A stretch of DNA of 64,000 nt from Pinus tabuliformis (lineage: Eukaryota > Streptophyta > Pinopsida > Pinales > Pinaceae). A program made the position numbers and the translations under genes. Position 1 is the first letter of the stretch, and each line of letters begins with the position of its first letter. The stretch spans positions 607,275,980-607,339,979 of the forward strand of contig CM062815.1 in the NCBI GenBank assembly GCA_031772625.1, given 5' to 3'. Positions 23,837 to 34,818 of this stretch are shown one piece after another. The notes under the pieces are model-generated. The model did not search any database, was not told the DNA's origin, and was given only the letters and a program-made list of their open reading frames with translations.

Positions 23837-24298
23837 TGTAGGTTTTAACCCCATACAGAAATTGCCTAGATACGAATTCTAAAACATAGAAAATAAACAA
23901 CAACGAGAGCATAACACATAAGACAAATATACACAGAGATTTCCCTTGGATCCCAAAACTGGGACTACAAGATTGGTTTTTCATTATGTTCCTTTCAATG
24001 TTACAATACATATTTATACATGCCGAGGCATCCAATACCATGGACTGAAAGCGATTGCGTCCAAAACCATGTGTGAAAACCATGCACAAAACCATAGGTA
24101 GGTCTCCCCAACCTAATATAGGGTCCAAAAAAAAGTTCCCCGGGGCACTACCCTGGACCCCATAGAGGGGGGCTACCCACCCCCCCTGTGACCCCCCCAC
24201 TGCGCAATCGGCACAATGAAGAGGGGGGTTTCCCCCCCCTCTAACCCCCTGGTTAACTAGGTGGGCTAGTCGTGGAAAGAATATAACACAACCCAACA
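23837..24298 (-). repeat. 3' LTR of element B
   Basis: 462 bp, TGTAGGTTTTAAC...ACCCAACA. It is about 38 bp shorter than its partner within a C-rich block at 24130-24250 (G-rich on the element's sense strand). Confidence 0.95.
24011..24018 (-). promoter_or_regulatory. TATA box in element B 3' LTR
   Basis: The minus strand reads TATAAATA; the same string lies at 28573-28580 in the 5' LTR. Confidence 0.55.
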
Positions 24299-24312
24299 TT
24301 CTCCCACTTGTT
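24299..24312 (-). other. Polypurine tract of element B
   Basis: The minus strand reads AACAAGTGGGAGAA just before the LTR's TGTTGGG, the classic copia pattern. Confidence 0.85.
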
Positions 24313-24347
24313 GTTTTATTTCCATGGGTGGCCACAGGAGAGCTTAG

Positions 24348-25742
24348 TCATTTATCCAGCCTTGCAACGCCCATTGTTTCTCTACACCATGAGAACTTCT
24401 CAGAGCTCACAGATTTTGTCAATGCATCTGTAGTATTCTTCAAAGTGTCCACCTTTACCAGCAACACCTTTTTGTCTTCTATCATATCCCTCACAAAGTG
24501 ATACTGAACATTAATGTGCTTTGTCTTTGAATGATAAGAAGGGTTATTTTCCAAGAAAATTGCACTTTGGTTGTCACAGTCTATCCTTATAGCTCCCTAT
24601 ACTAACCCCATACTTGAACACAATCTCTGCAACCAAACTGCTTCCTTGCTTGCATGAGTGGCTTCCATGTATTCTGCCTCTGTAGTTGATAATGCTACTA
24701 CAGATTGTTTCTTACTCATTCAACTAATTGCACCTCCAAATAGGTTAAACACATACCCACTTGTAGATCTTCTCTGATCCAGATCTCCAACCCATTTTGC
24801 ATCAACAAGGCCATAGATATCCAAAACTATGTCCAATCCTTGTCTTCCTTGGTAGCATAAACCATAATCACTAGTGCCACGCAAATACCTGAAAACCCGC
24901 GTCACTGTTATCCAATGCTCATTTCCTGGTTTTGACATAAACCTACTCAATACTCCCACTGCATGTGCAATGTCTGGTCTAGTATAGACCGTCACATACA
25001 TCAAGCTACCGACTGCACTTGCATATGGAACATGGGACATGTCCTCTTGCTCTTCTTGTGTCTTGGGACATTGTTCAACATATAACTTTACACCTATAGG
25101 AATAGGAACCTTCACTGGTTTACTATCATGCATATTAAACCTCTACAATATTGTCTCGACATACTTCCTCTGGTTTAACCAGAGCTTCCTCTTTGCCCGA
25201 TCTCTTTTAATTTCCATGCCCAAAATATAGTTTGCAGCACCAAGATCTTCCATGTCGAATTTGGAGGAAAACTGGGTCTTCAAATCCTGGATAAGTTCTT
25301 TGTCATTTCCAACCAGCAAAATATCATCCACATACAAGAACAGATAAATAACATGGTCACCAATTAACTTAAAATACACACAGTGATCTGCCTTGCTTCT
25401 GGTGAAGCCAAGTCCCTGTATAAATGTATCAAATTTTTGATACCACATCCTTGGTGACTGTTTTAACCCATACAAAGACTTATTTAACTTGCATACCAAT
25501 TCTTTCTTACCCTTCACCACAAAGCCTTAAGGTTGCTTCATGTATATATCCTCTTCCAGATCCCCGTGAAGAAATTTTTTCTTCACATCCATCTATTCTA
25601 CCTCAAAATCAAAAGCAACAACAACATATAAAAGTAATCTAATAGAAGCTACCTTGGTAGCAGGAGAAAAATATCACCAAAATTAATTCTCGACACCTGG
25701 GAATAACCTTTTGCCACCAACCGAGCTTTGTATTTTTCCACC
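24348..25742 (-). pseudogene. Element B pol, RT and RNase H part
   Basis: One frame covers RT and RNase H after a frameshift near 25742. RT shows the KYKARLVAKGYSQ region, YGLKQSPRMWYQKFD, the active-site block YVDDILLVGND and EDLGAANYILGMEIKRD. RNase H follows with SAVGSLMYV, RPDIAHAVGVLSRFM, YLRGTSDYGL and RRSTSGYVF, and the C end has SKTKHINVQYHFVRD and the TDALTK block. Stops fall at QP-stop-GF (near 25528), before RFN (25140s), after GGAIS (near 24718) and before GAIRI. These break a copy whose catalytic motifs remain readable. RT copies RNA to DNA; RNase H removes the RNA strand. Confidence 0.9.
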
Positions 25743-27423
25743 TTCCTTCTGCATTTGTCTTCTTCTTGAACACCCATTTGCTGCCAATGGGTTTCCTTCT
25801 AGCTGGCAACTCCACTAGATCCCAAGCCTCATTTTTTTGCAAAGATGCCATTTCATCAACCATGGCCTCTTTCTAGATTTTTCCATCCTCTGAGTCTACT
25901 GCTTCCTTCATAGTTCTAGGATCATCATCAGTAATAGATAAAGCAAAATTTGAATAGAAAGTAGATGGACTATACCTTTTTGGCTGCCTTCTTTCTTGAA
26001 CTGATCTTCTCAGACCCGGATTTTGTGGCTCTTCATCTTCTAATTCCTCTTCTACTATAGAGTCTGATTCTTCCTCCTTAAGCTCAAACTCTATCTTCTC
26101 AGGTTCCTTTGGTCAAACTTCATGTTTAATGACATATTTTACCTCTTTGAACACCACATTTTTGTTGTACACAACCTTCATTGTTAATGGGTTCCAAAGC
26201 TTATAACCCTTTAAACCATCCTTATACCCAATAAAGATGCACTTTTTAGATTTACTATCCAACTTGGTTCTTTTCTCCTTTGGAACATGTACATATGCAT
26301 CACATCCAAATACCCTTACATGTGAAAGAGAGGGTTTCTTACCAGTCCATACCTCTTGTGGAGTCTTATCCTCCAACGCTGATGAAGGTGATCTGTTGAC
26401 TAGGTAACATGTTGTCTCCACTGCCTCTGCCCAGAATTCCTGTCCTAAGCCGGCACCACTAAGCATGCTTCTTGCCCTTTCCATCAATGTCTTGTTCATT
26501 CTTTCTGCAACTCCATTTTTCTCAGGTGTGTATGGAGTAGTATTCTGCCACGCTATACCACACTTCTTATATAATTCTTCAAATTCCTTGTTGCAAAATT
26601 CTCCACTGTTATCTGTCCTTAACACCTTTATCTTCTTCTCTGTCTGGTTTTCCACCAGAGCCTTAAATTCTTTAAACCTGTAAAAGACTTCAGATTTGTT
26701 CTTGAGGAAATATATCCATGTATTCCTTGAGAAGTATTCTATAAATGATACATAGTACACAAACTTACCTAGTGATGGAACTTTCACAGGTCCAAACACA
26801 TCACTGTGCACAAGCTCTAATATATGTTTTTCCTTCTTACCAATAGAGGGGAAACTCACTCAATTCTGCTTCCCATATACACAATTTTCACAGAAATAAA
26901 AATCCAGAGAGATAGTAGTCGTACCTTCTACCATACCTTTACCATGAAGTATTCAAAGGCCCTTCTCTCCAATATGTCCAAGCCTTTGATGCCATAGGAT
27001 GGTCTTTTCTCCAAAGACCACTAGATTTTTTGCTCCACTTTCAGGAACCACAGAACTGTTGCACCCATCAACAATAGTGCTACCTTGCAAGTTGTACAGA
27101 GTTCCAATCCGAGCTCCCCACATCAATACCAGTGCTCCTCAAACCATCTTGTAGGTATCTTTCTCGAACACCATTTTTACACCTGCATCATCCAGCTTTC
27201 TTATAGAAATCAAATTTCTGGCTAATGCATGAATATGCAGAACACCTGGAAGTTTTCTAATCCTTCCACCTTGCAACTTCAACTTGACTTTTCCACGACC
27301 AATGATTCTAGCCTTCCTATCATCCCCTAAGAAGACATCACCACCATCATATTTCTCATACTCGTAGAACCACTCTCTATGGGGAGTGAAGTGAAAGGAT
27401 GCATCCGAGTCAATCAACCACAC
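25639..27423 (-). pseudogene. Element B pol, protease and integrase part
   Basis: A single frame spans protease to the start of RT. The protease active site reads DSDAS where DSGAS is expected, a likely loss of function. A pre-integrase segment with LWHQRLGHIGEKGL follows, then the integrase core (HSDVFGP, LRTDNSGEFCNKEFEE, TPYTPEKNGVAERMN), the GYKLWNP region and the start of RT (WDLVELPARRKPIGSKWVFKKK). Internal stops are TGA at MV-stop-GAL, GL-stop-ILH, QN-stop-VSF and EV-stop-PKE, each where Arg is expected, plus TAG at KI-stop-KEA where Trp is expected. The first four fit C-to-T at CpG; the last fits C-to-T on the other strand. Confidence 0.9.
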
Positions 27424-27456
27424 CTCATTATCTACATGTGTAATTTAAGAAGCCAA

Positions 27457-28277
27457 CTACACATCCCCACCTTCATTTGAGGTGGTTTTCGTCTCTGCAG
27501 AAGGAGCATCATCAGAACCCTTTCCTTTGTCAGGAGCGTTAGATTTACAGTCCCTTTTGTAGTGCCCTTCATTTCCACATTTCTGGCAAACCACCTTTAC
27601 AGGTTTTCTTAGAGATTTAGATCTCCCTATAGACTTAGATCTCCCACTCGATGACTTATTTTTTATTCTATTCTGGGACCGTCCTTGTACAAACAAGGCA
27701 TCACCTTTCTGGCTCTCCATATTTTTCCGTCTCATCTCCTCCATTAGCAAGGATGAGACTATTTCATTAAAATGCAAGGCAGTTGCATTACTACCTATTG
27801 CAATAACCATACTATCCCACGTATTTGGTAGAGAACACAACAAACTAATGCACTTATCTTCAACAAAAATTTTAATATCAACAGAGAATAACTGACTTAC
27901 CATAGTATTTAATGCATTCAGATGCTCTGTCACCAAGTCTCCATCTTTCATCCTTAGGTTATACAACTTTTTCCGTAGGAACAGTTTATTCACCAGAGAC
28001 TTAGATTGGTACAAAGTCCCTAACTTGTCCCACAAAGCCTTCACCATAGCTTCCCCTGATACATTCAGCAATACTAAATCTGAGATGCATAATCGTATTA
28101 TGCTCTTTGCCTTCCGATCCAACTTCTTCCATTCTTCATCGGACACTCCTGTTGGTTTAGTACCTGGATCGACCGCGATTGGTCTTTATCCACTAACAGA
28201 TCCTCCATCTAGAGTTTCCATAACTCAAAAATCTGACCATTAAATTTCTCAATCTCTATCTTTCCACTGCTCGCCAT
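27457..28277 (-). pseudogene. gag: Element B gag
   Basis: The start is placed at 28277, where MASSGKIEIEKFNGQIFELW opens the usual copia gag. A frameshift near 28180 moves into the 229-codon frame beginning MSDEEWKKLDRKAKS. A UBN2-type gag core follows (LWDKLGTLYQSKSLVNKLFL, NTMVSQLFS). A Ser/Arg/Lys-rich linker leads to an intact zinc knuckle CQKCGNEGHYKRDC (CX2CX4HX4C), which binds RNA. Gag forms the particle around element RNA. Confidence 0.9.
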
Positions 28278-28385
28278 CTTCTTTCACCACCAGAATTGAT
28301 CCTGTAGATTTCCACTAAATAGGGTCTACCACAGGCCTGAGCGAAACTCCTCAGCAACAAAGGCATCCCCTTGAAGCCAAAACAA

Positions 28386-28396
28386 CTCTGATAGCA
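28386..28396 (-). other. Primer binding site of element B
   Basis: The minus strand reads TGCTATCAGAG, one base off the iMet-type TGGTATCAGAG, two bases from the 5' LTR. Confidence 0.75.
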
Positions 28397-28398
28397 AA

Positions 28399-28898
28399 TG
28401 TAGGTTTTAACCCTGTATAGAAATTACTTGCATATGAATTCTAAAACATAGAAAATAAACAATAGCAAGAGCATAACACATAAAACAAATATACACAGAG
28501 ATTTCCCCTGGATCCCAAAACTAGGACTACCAGCTTGATTTTTCATTATATTCCTTTCAATGTTACAATACATATTTATACATGCCAAGGCATCCAATAC
28601 CATGGACAGAAACCCATCACGTCCAAAACCATGTGCGAAAACCATGCACAAAACCATAGGTAGGTCTGCCCAACCTAATATAGGGTCTAAAAAAAAAAAA
28701 ATATCCTCAGGGCGCTGCTCCGGACATTGTAGAGGAGGGATACTTTCCCCCTCAGACCCCCTGAGCAGGGGGGGTTGCCAGCCCCCCTATGACCCCCTCG
28801 CTGCGCAATCGACACAACGAAGGGGGGCTCCACCCCCCCTCTAACCTCCCGGCTAACTAGGTGGGCTAGTCATGGAAAGAATATAACACAAACCAACA
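28399..28898 (-). repeat. 5' LTR of element B
   Basis: 500 bp, TGTAGGTTTT...ACCAACA, followed by ATGGC. It contains a strongly C-rich (sense G-rich) block at 28740-28850. Confidence 0.95.
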
Positions 28899-28903
28899 AT
28901 GGC

Positions 28904-30412
28904 AGCAGTAGTCTCGTCATATTTTAGGATGAATATGTTTCTTCACAAAGGAAGAATTGTGAAAGTAGATCAATTATCCTACCATACCTCAGAACCTAAT
29001 TCCACCGGTAGTGTCCCATTTGTTGGAAAACCAACCACTCCCTATAAGGAAGTTGGTGTTGGCCTCCTCAATGACTCATTTCTAATGGGAACTTTCTCAT
29101 TTCCTCCACCCAATTTCCCTCATAATGATGCCCAGATTATCATGATTACATCAAGTGCTTTCGAATTAGGAGATCTGTGGAAATTACCTTCAGAATCGAA
29201 AATGATCGTATATGATGATGAAATGATTTGTAGCCCTTTTGAATTAGCCTATGAGGCAATTTAGTGTTTTTCCAACTCATCGAAATTTGATAATGATCGA
29301 ATGAATATGATTATTGACGAATATTTTCATTTGTCATGCTTGGAACCAATCTATGCCTAATCCTTTTAACACAATTTTTTTAATTGATGAAGGGATCATG
29401 GAAGTTATGACCTTGGAAGAAATGCCATGGTATGATACTCATCATCATTCAACTTTCTTGCCATCCTTTGACAAAATTGAGAATAATTTCTCATCTATGT
29501 TTTCATCTGAGACCCTTAGTGATCGTCAATGTCCAATATCTACCCTTTCTTCCAGTTCTAAACACAATTTAGGGAACATATCGACAAAGATACCTATATA
29601 TATCTTAGTGAAACCCAAGAGAACTGAAAATATTCATATAGGGGCTTCTTGTTCATTAGAAGAGATTTCAACATACAGATACCTATTTCAGGAATTTTGT
29701 GACATTTTTACCTGGTTCTATGAAGATATGCTAGGAATTGACCCTAGCATTGTTATACATGAAATAAAAACTTATCTGGATTCTAATATAGTTAAACAAC
29801 AATTACGTCCTATAGATCAGTGAAAGGCTGCTGCCATCAAAACTGAAGTTGAAAATTTGTTGAAAGCAAGTTTCCCGTTCCTTTAACCGATTGGGTGTTA
29901 AATATTGTACCCGTTAATAAAAATCAAGGAACTATTCGAGTATGTGTTGATTATCGAGATATTAATAAATCTTGTCCCAAGGACAATTATCGAACTTCGT
30001 ATATCGACCAAATTGTCGATGTTTGTGCCAGGAATGAAATTTTTTTCTTTATGGATGGATTTTCTAGCTATAATCAGATAAACATACTCCCTGCCGATCA
30101 ATGTAAAACCGCATTTATATTCCCATGGGGAACTTTTTCTTATCACAAGTTCCCATTTGGCCTAAAAAATGCTGGTGCAACTTTTTAGCGAGCAATGTCT
30201 TATGCGTTCCAAGATATCAAGCATATTTTTAAGCCTTATTTAGATGACCTACTGGCTCATTCTATGAAATGACAGGATCACACATATCACTTAAAATCAA
30301 TTTTCATTAGGTGCAGACATTACAATATTTGCTTGAATCCGTACAAATGTATTTTTTGTGTACAATCAGGTCGGCTTCTAGGTTTCATCATTTCAAAGGA
30401 AGGAATTTGTGT
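28904..30412 (+). pseudogene. Element T protease-RT linker and RT
   Basis: Resumes T after element B. 28904-29264 keeps AAVVSSYFRMNMFLHKGRIV and a following helical linker. 29314-29823 continues in another frame through PNPFNTIFLIDEG and EEFCDIFTW-like text up to the RT N-terminus. RT (about 29825-30410) shows IVPVNKNQGTIRVCVDYRDI, the FMDGFSSYNQI block, FPFGLKNAGATF, the YLDD active site and GRLLGFIISKEGI. Stops at ATF-stop-RAM (CAG to TAG) and SMK-stop-QDH (CGA to TGA) fit deamination. A small deletion near 29880 shifts frame. It ends abruptly near 30412, losing the rest of pol. Confidence 0.85.
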
Positions 30413-31558
30413 CAGTTTGGGTAGCAACAACAACTAATATTGGGGGCTATCCAGATAGGTCTGCAGGAGCTATAGACCCACGCATCACAGGCTGGTACAG
30501 TGTCCACCAGCCTTGGTATCGGCACTTCAGAAGTTGTCGAGATGCTGTGCGTGAAGGTCTCCAGCGTGATAGTGATGACCGATGGAGCACTGACCATGGA
30601 GAATGAAGCTGACAGGGCCACCATCAGTGCCCTCAAGGGAGTAGGGTTGAATCTGGAAGCTCTCCCTGGTGATTCGCTCCACCTATTTTAGGATGGGGTG
30701 ATTGCGGAGCTAAGGGCCCATGAACACCGCGCTCTACAGGCGATCAGCGAGCAGCGGGTTAGTAACGAAAAGATGACACTATAGAGAGACTATGCTATCG
30801 CTATCGTGACTGAAGTGATCGACCAAAACAAGCAAATAATTTAGGTCGTAGAAGAGGCATGCCGAATGGTCCCGGAATTGGCCATTCCTGAGGAAGAACC
30901 GGTCGAGGTGTGTGTCCACAAGCTGGATATAGGGGTGTGTGACGCTCACACAGAGATAGCGAGGGTTTAGTTGGAGTTGAGCCTGCAGATCACCGAATTA
31001 CACTTGAAGGCCCAGGCCTCAATTCCACTAGAAGTAAAGGAGCAGTGTGCAACCGTTGTCATAGAGGCAATAGTGGCGGTCAACAGTGCAGTACTATACT
31101 GCACACAACTTTTTGAGAAGTCGTTCGAGGTCCTGATGAGCTTGCAGGAGGACCCTAATGTACAACAACTAGAGACAGAAGCATGCGAGCTTCAGTACTG
31201 CTATGATGAGGTCAAAGGCACAGCGCGAACCTTCACACTCACACAAAGTCTGGCAAAGCTGCGGGAGGCCAAACAGTTGAAGGAACAAGTAGATACACCG
31301 CAGCACAAGGAGGCAGTGCTGAAGGCGCAACTGAAGCCCTGGCTCAATGAGGCTTACGCGGTCACAACCTCTATTGAAGGAAAGCTTGCGACTCTGCAAG
31401 CAACTCAGCGGAAGCTTCAGGTTGACAGTTCAAGAGCAGTGACCGAGTAGATAGTTGAAGAGGCAAAGAAGGCGGCCACACAGTGCACTGCCGAGGTTGC
31501 AGTCATAGAGGTTGAGCTGGGAGGCCTTCGTGCTAAGATCTCTGTGCCCACAGAGTGA
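30413..31558 (+). pseudogene. Element E helical ORF with seven in-frame TAG codons
   Basis: One frame stays in register for about 380 codons from the junction with element T to a TGA at 31556-31558. It is broken only by TAG, at 30422, 30473, 30689, 30782, 30842, 30968 and 31448. The product is predicted mostly helical and Ala/Glu/Gln/Lys/Val-rich, e.g. LRAHEHRALQAISEQR, SLQEDPN, LAKLREAKQLKEQVD, with no catalytic or zinc motif. It is more GC-rich than its neighbours. It ends 24 bp before an LTR, the place where some Ty3 elements carry extra or env-like ORFs, but no membrane segment is seen. It appears related to 1-678. I cannot assign a named family. All seven stops fit CAG to TAG (Gln). Confidence 0.6.
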
Positions 31559-31582
31559 CTTGAGGGTGAGTCACGATGTTTG

Positions 31583-32575
31583 TGTTGGGTGCCTATTGGG
31601 AACAAGATGCCCCAAGGATAGTTTCAGGGCTAAAAGCCCATGTTTTGGGTCAAATTTTGTAATAAAGTTGTAAAGTCTCCACATTTTGTGGTTGCGGAGT
31701 GCGAAAGTGTCATGATTCATAAAGGGTTGTCTGCCCTTATTTTGTAAAGTGTAAATTCAGCTGTAAATATCTACCCATGGTCCGTGAACCATGGGATTGT
31801 ATAAAAAGAGCTAAGTAAGTAAGCTTTAAGAGGCCATAAGTTTTTAGTAGAAGAGAAGGCTTGGAGTCTTGGTAGAGAAGTCTAAGTTTTAGGTTGTAGT
31901 GTAGGTAGAGGCTCTACAACTGAGTGCGTAGAGGCCTAGGGTGGAAGTTCACAGCTGAGTGCATGGACCCCTGTAGCTGTGTGCGCAGGGTGGATAGAGT
32001 CTGTAATAGTCTGAAGATATCAATAAAGAGAAGTATTCTACAAATTCTGTGTATCTATTTCAAGTTAATGCATCTGGTTATATTGTGTTTTGGGTTTAAT
32101 AGATAATGTTCATATGATGCGCGAATGTATGTGACTATATTAGTTAATCAAACACAAGTAAGAATATCCGTTTATGTGGCACTAACTGTGATTGTTTAAT
32201 AAGATAAGTAAGACACTTAAGATAACTTGGGAATCTGTACAATATGTTGTCCTAGCAGCACGGAAGTACCTGAACCACTAGTTTAGGCTGTGCGAAGCTC
32301 AATCGTACCCCTTCGCGGAGGTATTGAAGGGCGAAATAAAGGGCTAAATTGACAGAGCCCTAGAACTTGGTGATCTGCGCAAAAGCAGGAACAGAAGGTA
32401 TAAACCGACATCATGACCATCTTAGGGTACAGAAAATTTGTGCCAGCATCCCCCCATACTGCTTCGGGTGATACTTCAGTTTGCTCTCCATAGGTTGATG
32501 CGAAAAGGGTCAGTAGTGTAGGGATTTGTTTGGCTAACTAACACTGAATGTGGGTCAGGCCCCATGTAGCCAACA
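31583..32575 (+). repeat. LTR of element E
   Basis: 993 bp with TGTTGGGTGCC...GTAGCCAACA ends (perfect TGTTGG/CCAACA inverted repeat). A TATA box at 31800 and an AATAAA string near 32021 fit promoter and polyadenylation sites. Only one copy is in the window; the 5' part of E is missing. A purine tract directly before it is weak. Confidence 0.65.
31800..31807 (+). promoter_or_regulatory. TATA box in element E LTR
   Basis: TATAAAAA lies about 217 bp into the LTR, followed ~220 bp later by AATAAA, a typical U3-R layout. Confidence 0.5.
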
Positions 32576-32585
32576 ATTTCCAATC

Positions 32586-33032
32586 CTACTTAGACTCAGT
32601 TTTGCACTTCAATTTCTCATAATAGTGCTTCAAATTTATGATGGCTTCCTCCAACAATATAGGCTCATAAAAAAATCTGTCTTTAAATGATACTGACGAC
32701 CCACTAATGAATCTTTGGATAGTTTCTTTAGCGTCCTTAAGATAACACACATATCTCAACAAATCCAAGAATTTACTAGTATACTCCTCATTGGTCATAG
32801 ATCCCAACTTTAACTCATAGAACTCCTTTTCCCTGTCATCATCGTATCTTTCATATAGATACTTCTTCTTGAAAATTCTCTTAAACTCACTCCAAGTCAA
32901 CTCCTCTTCTCGAATGCCTTTGACATTCTTCACATCTTCCCACCAAATGTCTGTTTTCACTTTAAGATTGAAAGTAGCTATTCTAGATTTTATATTTTTT
33001 GAATAATCATGTAATCTAAGAAACTTATTCAT
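32586..33032 (-). pseudogene. gag: Element D gag fragment
   Basis: A 148-codon open stretch with the Ty3 gag domain: IATFNLKVKTDIWWEDVK, EELTWSEFKRIFKKKYL, the EKEFYELKLGSMTNEEY block, LLRYVCYLKDAKETIQRFI and LEEAIINLKHYYEKLK. It is the RNA-packaging protein's core. The reading frame is intact here, but the gene is cut just downstream at about 32576, where element E's LTR ends, so no zinc knuckle or pol remains. The N-terminal part upstream of 33032 is degenerate. Confidence 0.85.
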
Positions 33033-33909
33033 CCCAGTAAACCAATCTTATTCATTTTGTGACTTCTTCATTTCTCCATCAAATGTAGGAGGCTTTTCTT
33101 TCTTGAACTTCTCTGACAAGTATTGCTTCTCACTCCTCCTATATGGATGGTGGTGGTGATGATGATGATGTCTCTATGAAATAGAACTAGGATAGAACCC
33201 ATGGTCATTACACCTCTTGTTAGGTGTATCCAATAATTTACCATATTTGACTATGTCATCCCTATCAAATCGTTATCTTAATTGAGACTAGTTTCCATAT
33301 GCCCCATTGGTGCTTTCCTCCTCTCCATGACTGATCCTAAGTACTCCATCTCTCTATAAATTTGATATACTTTGAAGGATGACTACATTAACTCTCGTTT
33401 ACCTCTCTTGTGCTCTAGCACATCTTTCCTATGACTTAATGCTTCTATCATTATTCATCTTACAACTTCTAATATCTTCCTTCAAACTTATCAATTTATC
33501 TTCTATGTCAGGGGAGTACATTGTTCATCTTGCTTGTAGGGAGAATCACATGAACTGTAGTCCACGGTTTTTCCAATGATCTTGATCTTTTTCTTCTTGC
33601 AAACATACCATGTTAGATAAACCAAATATAAACAGCATCAAACATACCTCAATGAAGTTCAGGGGAAGCTATCTCATCTTCACAATCAATCAGGATTAGA
33701 AAAACATATGCATATACATAATGAAATCAACATATCAATCATCACAACATCAACATCATCAACCTGTACAAGATGACACAAAACCACAACAATAACTATC
33801 ATAATTCCTGCACGATAAACACATTTTTCCCATCTAGTCCAAGTTTTGAAATTGTGAGCTCTGATACCAATATGTGGTATCAAATATCACCCAAAGAGAA
33901 TGAAACCAA
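33033..33909 (-). other. Element D gag N-terminus and leader, degenerate
   Basis: Minus-strand remnants between primer site and gag core. A His-rich CATCATCA/CACCAC-like run lies near 33145-33172. A second iMet-like primer motif (TGGTATCAGAGC on the minus strand) lies at 33858-33869, about 50 bp from the primer site at the LTR. Confidence 0.5.
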
Positions 33910-33920
33910 CTCTGATACCA
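33910..33920 (-). other. Primer binding site of element D
   Basis: The minus strand reads TGGTATCAGAG, three bases from the LTR edge at 33924. Confidence 0.75.
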
Positions 33921-33923
33921 ATT

Positions 33924-34145
33924 TGTAACCACCCCTCCTACATTTACCCAATTTCATCAACCTGCCAGGGTAAACATGAGAAGGATATTTACTATGACAT
34001 GACCCGAACTCCAAGCTTCAGTTATGGAAGTGGGGCAAACATGTGAAAAATCATAGACATTTCTCAAGTCTTACAGGACACTCAGAGGCCAAAGAACCAC
34101 CACAAGTGACCAAAATCTTAGTTTTGGCTTCTTTACAGTGACCTA
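33924..34145 (-). repeat. Element D 5' LTR, inner segment
   Basis: Begins TGTAACCACCCC; on the minus strand the LTR therefore ends GGGGTGGTTACA beside the primer site, much like the element A LTR end. Interrupted after 34145 by element C. Confidence 0.8.
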
Positions 34146-34744
34146 TGTTGGGTTTGGAGTTTGATTATCTTCCTCATTATTAATTTTTTTTTGCTTCAAC
34201 TACATTAAATTCATGTTCCTAATAGGGTGGAAACACCTCCTGTTTAAATGTTGTTAGGGCAGTCCAGGGGAGGGTGATGAATTTTATGAGCTCCCCCTTG
34301 GTAGGGGTTTGGGGGCAGTGCCCTCGAAGCTAAAAAAAGATCAAAATTTTCCATGTAAAATATTGTAATTTCGTAGTCAATATGGGTTGTTCATTAGGCG
34401 GATGATCTGATGCTAAAAGTTATGTTAATTTAGGGTTTTTTTCCCTAGAATGAAACCCTCAGTTTATATGAGGGAATTTTATTATGGTTGTGTATTATTA
34501 TTTTAAGCAAGAGACAGAGAGGAGGTTGTGTGACAGTGAAGAGGAAATTACAATGGATCTATTGTAGGTTGTACCTTTTCATTTTTCTGGATAATATAAA
34601 GGGAAGGACTCGCTATTTATGTGTGGACATAGCCCAAATTGGGTGAATCACGCATATCTGTGTCTCTCTTGTTTTATGTGTTTATGTATTTATGTTTCTA
34701 CAATATTTCATGTGTTTCATTGCTTATTTAATTAATTTCTAACA
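34146..34744 (+). repeat. 5' LTR of element C
   Basis: 599 bp, TGTTGGGTTTGGAG...AATTTCTAACA, followed by the primer site. Confidence 0.95.
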
Positions 34745-34746
34745 AC

Positions 34747-34757
34747 TGGTATCAGAG
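34747..34757 (+). other. Primer binding site of element C
   Basis: TGGTATCAGAG two bases after the LTR, iMet type. Confidence 0.9.
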
Positions 34758-34818
34758 TCGAAGGTCTATTTGGCTGATAAACTCGTAGGGGAGAAGGGTT
34801 CCTGGTTCGAGTGGAGAA

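Larger units (their letters stand above)
23837..28898 (-). mobile_element. Element B: Ty1/copia element (Tork/TNT1-like), minus strand
   Basis: 5,062 bp within perfect ATGGC duplications (23832-23836 and 28899-28903). LTRs are 462 and 500 bp with TG...CA ends. Reading from the right: 5' LTR, primer site, gag, protease, integrase, RT, RNase H, purine tract, 3' LTR, the copia order. Gag has one frameshift, pol another, and pol has about nine stops. Four of these are TGA where conserved Arg is expected (CGA to TGA). Protein style fits the Tork/TNT1 branch. Confidence 0.95.
7681..30412 (+). mobile_element. Element T: Tat-like Ty3/gypsy element, split and truncated
   Basis: In order: a 5' LTR, an Athila/Tat-style primer site, a 1.9-kb leader, gag, [element A], protease, [element B], a linker and RT. 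Coding sense reads through each insertion once the insert and one target duplication are skipped, proving a single element. Protease continues at 23284 after A. Across B the conserved ..YAM/AAVV.. run is split at ATGGC. T ends abruptly near 30412 within RT, where unrelated element E begins; RNase H, integrase and 3' LTR are missing from this window. Gag and pol carry many stops and several frameshifts, so it is long dead. The long leader and ~1.74-kb LTR fit the Tat/Athila branch. Confidence 0.85.

Noticed and set aside
30413..31558. TAG-only stops as evidence of stop-codon reassignment
   Set aside because: Neighbouring elements use TAG, TGA and TAA as ordinary stops and show C-to-T decay; CAG-to-TAG mutation is simpler.
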